Assembly (NCBI GenBank): GCA_007134175.1
Contig: SLLF01000163.1
Coordinates: 1 to 7,513 of the forward strand
Length of the DNA stretch: 7,513 nt
Source: Kiritimatiellia bacterium
GTDB lineage: Bacteria; Verrucomicrobiota; Kiritimatiellia; SLAD01
Direction of reading: 5' to 3'
Shown: in pieces, positions 5,347-7,513 of the stretch
Layout of the letters: each line of letters begins with the position of its first letter
Numbering within the stretch: the first letter of the stretch is position 1
Program-made: the position numbers and the translations under genes
Notes under the pieces: model-generated
Told to the model about the DNA's origin: nothing
The model's database searches: none
The model's input: the letters and a program-made list of their open reading frames with translations, nothing else

Positions 5347-6117
5347 ATGGGCCACCCGCCGGACGCGTTGTTTCCAAGGTCTGGAAAAGCACCGCGCATT
5401 TTTTCCAAGGATTGGAAACCGGATGAACCCGAGATCACCCTGGGGCGCGAAGCCGCCCAGCACCTGGTGCGCGTCCTGCGGCTGAAACCCGGCGCGGCCG
5501 TGGAATGTTTCAACGGGCAAGGGGCCGCCGCCAGCGGTGTGCTGCTCACGGCCGAAAGGCATGCGGTCTGTTTACGCCTCGAACCCGCCGTCCAGCAGCC
5601 ACGGCCCCGACCGCATATCACGCTGGTGCAAGCCCTGATCCGGCCGCAACCGTTCGACTGGCTGATTCGCAAGGCCACCGAGTTGGGCGTCTCCGCCATT
5701 CAACCCGTTTACACACAGCACTGCGTCGCCCGCGCCAGCGGTCGACCGGACCGCTGGTGGAAAGCCGCCGTGGCCGCCGCCGAACAGTGCGGCGGAAATT
5801 GGCTCCCGGATATCCGACCGGTCCAGTCGTGGGATGAATGTTTGTCACTTGTCCCGCAACTGGACGGTGCCTGGATGGGCGCGTTGCAACCGCCACGCCG
5901 CCCCCTGCAAGAGGCGTTGCGTGACCGCTCGTCTCCACCGGGGCGGGTCGGGGTCTGGGTCGGACCGGAAGGGGATTTTACCGCTGCCGAAGTGGATGGT
6001 GCGCGCGCGGCAGGAATTGAACCGGTGGCCTTGGGCAATCTGACGTTGCGGGCCGAAACGGCGGCGCTCTACTTCATTACCGCCCTGCGCTATGAATGGG
6101 GCCAAACAGACGCCTGA
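5347..6117 (+). CDS. rsmE: 16S rRNA (uracil(1498)-N(3))-methyltransferase
   Basis: RsmE methylates N3 of U1498 in 16S rRNA, on the assembled small subunit, using S-adenosylmethionine. The 256-residue product has the N-terminal PUA-like RNA-binding part (about 16-85, with QHLVRVLRLKPGAAVECFNG at 38-57) and a C-terminal SPOUT trefoil-knot domain. SPOUT motifs visible are KATELGV (109-115), AAEQCGG (144-150), VGPEGDFTAAE (205-215) and LGNLTLRAETAALYF (229-243). The last is the AdoMet-binding knot, where LRAETA replaces the more common LRTETA. The ATG at 5347 follows AAAGGAG (5336-5342), which overlaps the dnaJ stop. The first 15 or so residues precede the usual RFF-like start of the fold, and this extra head contains one of two palindromic TTTCCAAGG repeats. 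A TTG at 5368 is the only other nearby start candidate noted. The 3' end overlaps the convergent TatD-family gene by 41 bases. The dnaJ-rsmE pairing is found in other bacteria. Confidence 0.95.
   Translation: MGHPPDALFPRSGKAPRIFSKDWKPDEPEITLGREAAQHLVRVLRLKPGAAVECFNGQGAAASGVLLTAERHAVCLRLEPAVQQPRPRPHITLVQALIRPQPFDWLIRKATELGVSAIQPVYTQHCVARASGRPDRWWKAAVAAAEQCGGNWLPDIRPVQSWDECLSLVPQLDGAWMGALQPPRRPLQEALRDRSSPPGRVGVWVGPEGDFTAAEVDGARAAGIEPVALGNLTLRAETAALYFITALRYEWGQTDA
5371..5387. repeat. TTTCCAAGG-type palindromic repeat, copy 1
   Basis: TTTCCAAGGTCTGGAAA has 6-base inverted arms (TTTCCA and TGGAAA) around a 5-base centre. It lies 24 bases into the rsmE frame and is read as FPRSGK. Copy 2 begins exactly 31 bases later, about three turns of B-DNA. 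Confidence 0.65.
5402..5418. repeat. TTTCCAAGG-type palindromic repeat, copy 2
   Basis: TTTCCAAGGATTGGAAA has 7-base inverted arms (TTTCCAA and TTGGAAA) around GGA, making it the more symmetric copy. It matches copy 1 at 15 of 17 positions. It is read in another codon phase, giving FSKDWK at residues 19-24, where the first beta strand of RsmE is expected. So the repeat is part of real coding sequence. Confidence 0.7.
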
Positions 6118-6895
6118 AGTTGGCCGCGACCCGGGCGCATAAATCCGCCAGTGGCATGCCCCGCAAATCGGCCAGCGCTTGATAGACCGCGACAAGATGG
6201 GCGGGATGGTTCAAGGGCTGGCCCGCCTCGTCGCTTAACGGATGCGTGATTTGAGGCCGTGGCGGACATTGGTCGGGGGCATCGGTTTCCACCAGTATGC
6301 GGTCCAGCGGCAAGGCTTGAAAGACCGCGCGGGTGCGCACCTGCTTTTCGCGCATGAACGCCCCGCAAAAGGAGAAATAGGCGCCGCACGCGATCAGACG
6401 CTCCGCCACTTCCATCGAGCCGCTAAAACTGTGTAACAGCACGCCGCGCACAGGCAGCGGGCCGGTGGTCAAACGCTCCACGCACGCGCCCCAGGCACGT
6501 AGGCAGTGAATACTGGCCGGCCGGTTATACTCGGCCGCAATGGCGAGTTGAGTGGCAAACACGGCCTCTTGCCCGTCCCATGGCAAGTCGCTTTTCCAGC
6601 GGTCCAGCCCGATTTCCCCCACACCCGCGGTCGGGTCGCGGTCCAATGCCGCACGCAATAGATCCGCCCAGTCGCGCGGCGCGGACGTCCATTCCCAAGG
6701 GTGCAAACCGTAGCTGGGAATGATGGGCAGGCGGCTGGCACGGGCCAGGTCCACCACCTGCGGCCAGTCGGCCGGCGACGTACCGTTCACGACCACGGCC
6801 CCCACGCCAATGGCTTCCAGTTCCATTTCAATCCCGGCCAGGTAGGGCGTCAGGCGCGAATCGTGCAGATGGTTGTGTGCATCATAAAAGGTCAT
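6077..6895 (-). CDS. TatD-family metal-dependent hydrolase
   Basis: TatD-family enzymes are TIM-barrel amidohydrolases with a two-metal site. Characterised members are magnesium-dependent 3'-5' exonucleases or DNases, while others act on unknown phosphoesters or aminoacyl conjugates. In the 272-residue product the ligands are all present: HxH in DAHNHLHD (His7 and His9), Glu94 in GVGEIGLDRW, His130 in ASIHCLRAWG, His155 in VLLHSFSGS and Asp205 in VETDAP. This suggests an active enzyme, and GEIGLD plus LLHSFSG place it near the YcfH/YjjV branch. The ATG at 6895 was preferred over a GTG at 6904 because AGGTG lies upstream at a suitable distance and the core motif starts right after. It runs against the other genes, shares only about 40 bases with the divergent rhodanese gene, and overlaps rsmE tail to tail by 41 bases. 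The substrate cannot be told from sequence. Confidence 0.9.
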   Translation of the reverse strand: MTFYDAHNHLHDSRLTPYLAGIEMELEAIGVGAVVVNGTSPADWPQVVDLARASRLPIIPSYGLHPWEWTSAPRDWADLLRAALDRDPTAGVGEIGLDRWKSDLPWDGQEAVFATQLAIAAEYNRPASIHCLRAWGACVERLTTGPLPVRGVLLHSFSGSMEVAERLIACGAYFSFCGAFMREKQVRTRAVFQALPLDRILVETDAPDQCPPRPQITHPLSDEAGQPLNHPAHLVAVYQALADLRGMPLADLCARVAANFRRLFGPIHSAGR

Positions 6896-6935
6896 TCTGG
6901 ACACCTATTGCGAGCCATACTACATTGTGGCGGAT
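6896..6935. other. 40-bp divergent intergenic region between the TatD-family and rhodanese genes
   Basis: All start signals for two divergent genes must lie here or inside the genes. On the minus strand AGGTG precedes the TatD-family ATG. On the plus strand I see no clear ribosome-binding site. No pair of -35 and -10 boxes with correct spacing stands out on either strand, so the promoters probably extend into coding sequence. Confidence 0.4.
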
Positions 6936-7484
6936 ATGGCGGGAAAGCTACAACCTTGCGGCGGCGGGCGCAAACCTTTGCGACGTCTCCCAGCCACTCT
7001 CCGGACAACAGCGGTTTGGCGGCGGGCTGCGGGTGTGTGCCTGATCGGGGTGGTCGTCGGGGTGCTGGCCAACGCGGTCCGGCCCGTCGGCGCCCTGCCG
7101 TGGCGTTATCGCTGGGACGAACATCTGGCCGGGCGCGCCCTTGCGGCAGGCTTGGCGGTATGGGACGTTGACCGCGTCTTCGCGGCAGCGGCAACTGGCG
7201 AGTTACTGTTACTGGATGCACGCCCCGCCGAGGCCTACTGGGCAGGTGCCTTGCCCGGTGCCGTGCATCTACCTTTCGGCCAGCGACTCGACCGATTCCC
7301 CGAGGTGCAGCCGTTGATTTTCGATGAATGGCCGGTGGTCATCTATTGTTCCGGACCGGACTGCGATGAGGCGTTGCAGTTGGCGTTGTTCCTGCAGGAA
7401 CAGGGCCACACGAATCTGGCGGTATTTATCGGCGGCGTGGCGGCGTGGCAGGCCGCCGGACACCCGTTGGAGGGAGCGCCCTGA
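6936..7484 (+). CDS. membrane-anchored single-domain rhodanese-like protein
   Basis: Rhodanese domains carry sulfur as a cysteine persulfide and take part in sulfur transfer or redox tasks. The product (182 residues from the ATG at 6936) has a basic N-terminus and one hydrophobic segment (about 31-48, AAGVCLIGVVVGVLANAV), consistent with a signal anchor with the domain probably outside the cytoplasm. The rhodanese fold covers about 75-178: LLLDARPAEAYWAGALPGAVHLP (91-113), the active loop VVIYCSGPDCDEA with likely catalytic Cys138 (134-146), and the closing FIGGVAAWQAAGHPL (164-178). The loop CSGPDC lacks the arginine of the common CxxGxR form and holds a second cysteine, Cys143, three residues past the glycine. 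The start is uncertain: a GTG at 6927 and a TTG at 6978 are alternatives, and none has a clear Shine-Dalgarno site. Its stop overlaps the next gene (TGATG), so the pair is probably co-translated. Confidence 0.85.
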   Translation: MAGKLQPCGGGRKPLRRLPATLRTTAVWRRAAGVCLIGVVVGVLANAVRPVGALPWRYRWDEHLAGRALAAGLAVWDVDRVFAAAATGELLLLDARPAEAYWAGALPGAVHLPFGQRLDRFPEVQPLIFDEWPVVIYCSGPDCDEALQLALFLQEQGHTNLAVFIGGVAAWQAAGHPLEGAP

Positions 7485-7513
7485 TGGCATGGTTGCTTTT
7501 CATTGGTTGCCGC
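7484..7513 (+). CDS. start of an unidentified, probably membrane protein gene (3' end outside window)
   Basis: Ten codons are visible: MAWLLFIGCR. The ATG at 7484 overlaps the rhodanese stop codon (TGATG) and is preceded by GGAGGG at 7469-7474, so this is a credible translated start. The hydrophobic opening followed by an arginine would suit a membrane helix. Membrane rhodaneses are sometimes followed by DoxX/MauE-type redox membrane proteins, but ten residues cannot show that here, and I assign no function. Confidence 0.6.
   Translation, partial: MAWLLFIGCR

Noticed and set aside
6690..6722. CATTCCCA / TGGGAATG inverted repeat inside the TatD-family gene
   Set aside because: An 8-base stem with a 17-base loop in the coding region of the conserved barrel; it does not match the TTTCCAAGG repeat family.

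Overview
The window is a GC-rich, densely packed stretch of bacterial chromosome. Most genes read on the + strand, with junctions that overlap or lie within a few bases. None of the protein genes points to one phylum. The best lineage hint is a tandem pair of TTTCCAAGGNNTGGAAA-type palindromes at the start of rsmE. From memory, similar palindromes (TTTCCAATNATTGGAAA-like) are abundant near gene starts in Kiritimatiellota/Lentisphaerota-type members of the PVC superphylum. I could not check this, so the assignment is tentative.

Layout. (1) 2-1173: the 3' end of gmd, then a complete rmd-like reductase. Together they convert GDP-mannose to a GDP-6-deoxyhexose, probably GDP-D-rhamnose, for surface polysaccharide. 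(2) 1241-2215: a serine O-acetyltransferase of the long SrpH/EpsC-like type, the first step of cysteine synthesis. (3) 2216-2521: a 306-base gap without a gene. It holds a 219-bp non-coding element bounded by perfect 20-bp inverted repeats (MITE-like), with a second strongly palindromic repeat nested inside, followed by a good sigma70-type promoter. (4) 2522-3345: a translationally coupled STAS anti-sigma-factor antagonist and HATPase anti-sigma kinase, the core of a partner-switching module, with no sigma factor or phosphatase beside it. (5) 3346-3454: a leader just after an 18-bp perfect palindrome, carrying two 12-bp direct repeats at a 14-bp period. (6) 3455-6117: grpE, dnaJ and rsmE, closely spaced; dnaK is not between grpE and dnaJ. 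(7) 6077-6895, minus strand: a TatD-family metal-dependent hydrolase whose 3' end overlaps rsmE by 41 bp. (8) 6936-7513: a membrane-anchored single-domain rhodanese, overlapping the first ten codons of another gene.

How they fit together. Regions 4-6 look like a stress-response neighbourhood: a phosphorylation-controlled partner switch directly upstream of the DnaK co-chaperones and a ribosomal RNA methyltransferase. The link between switch and chaperones is inferred from order and strand only. The most interesting non-coding signals are the nested inverted-repeat element, the operator-like palindrome and direct repeats before grpE, and the tandem palindromes inside the rsmE coding region.
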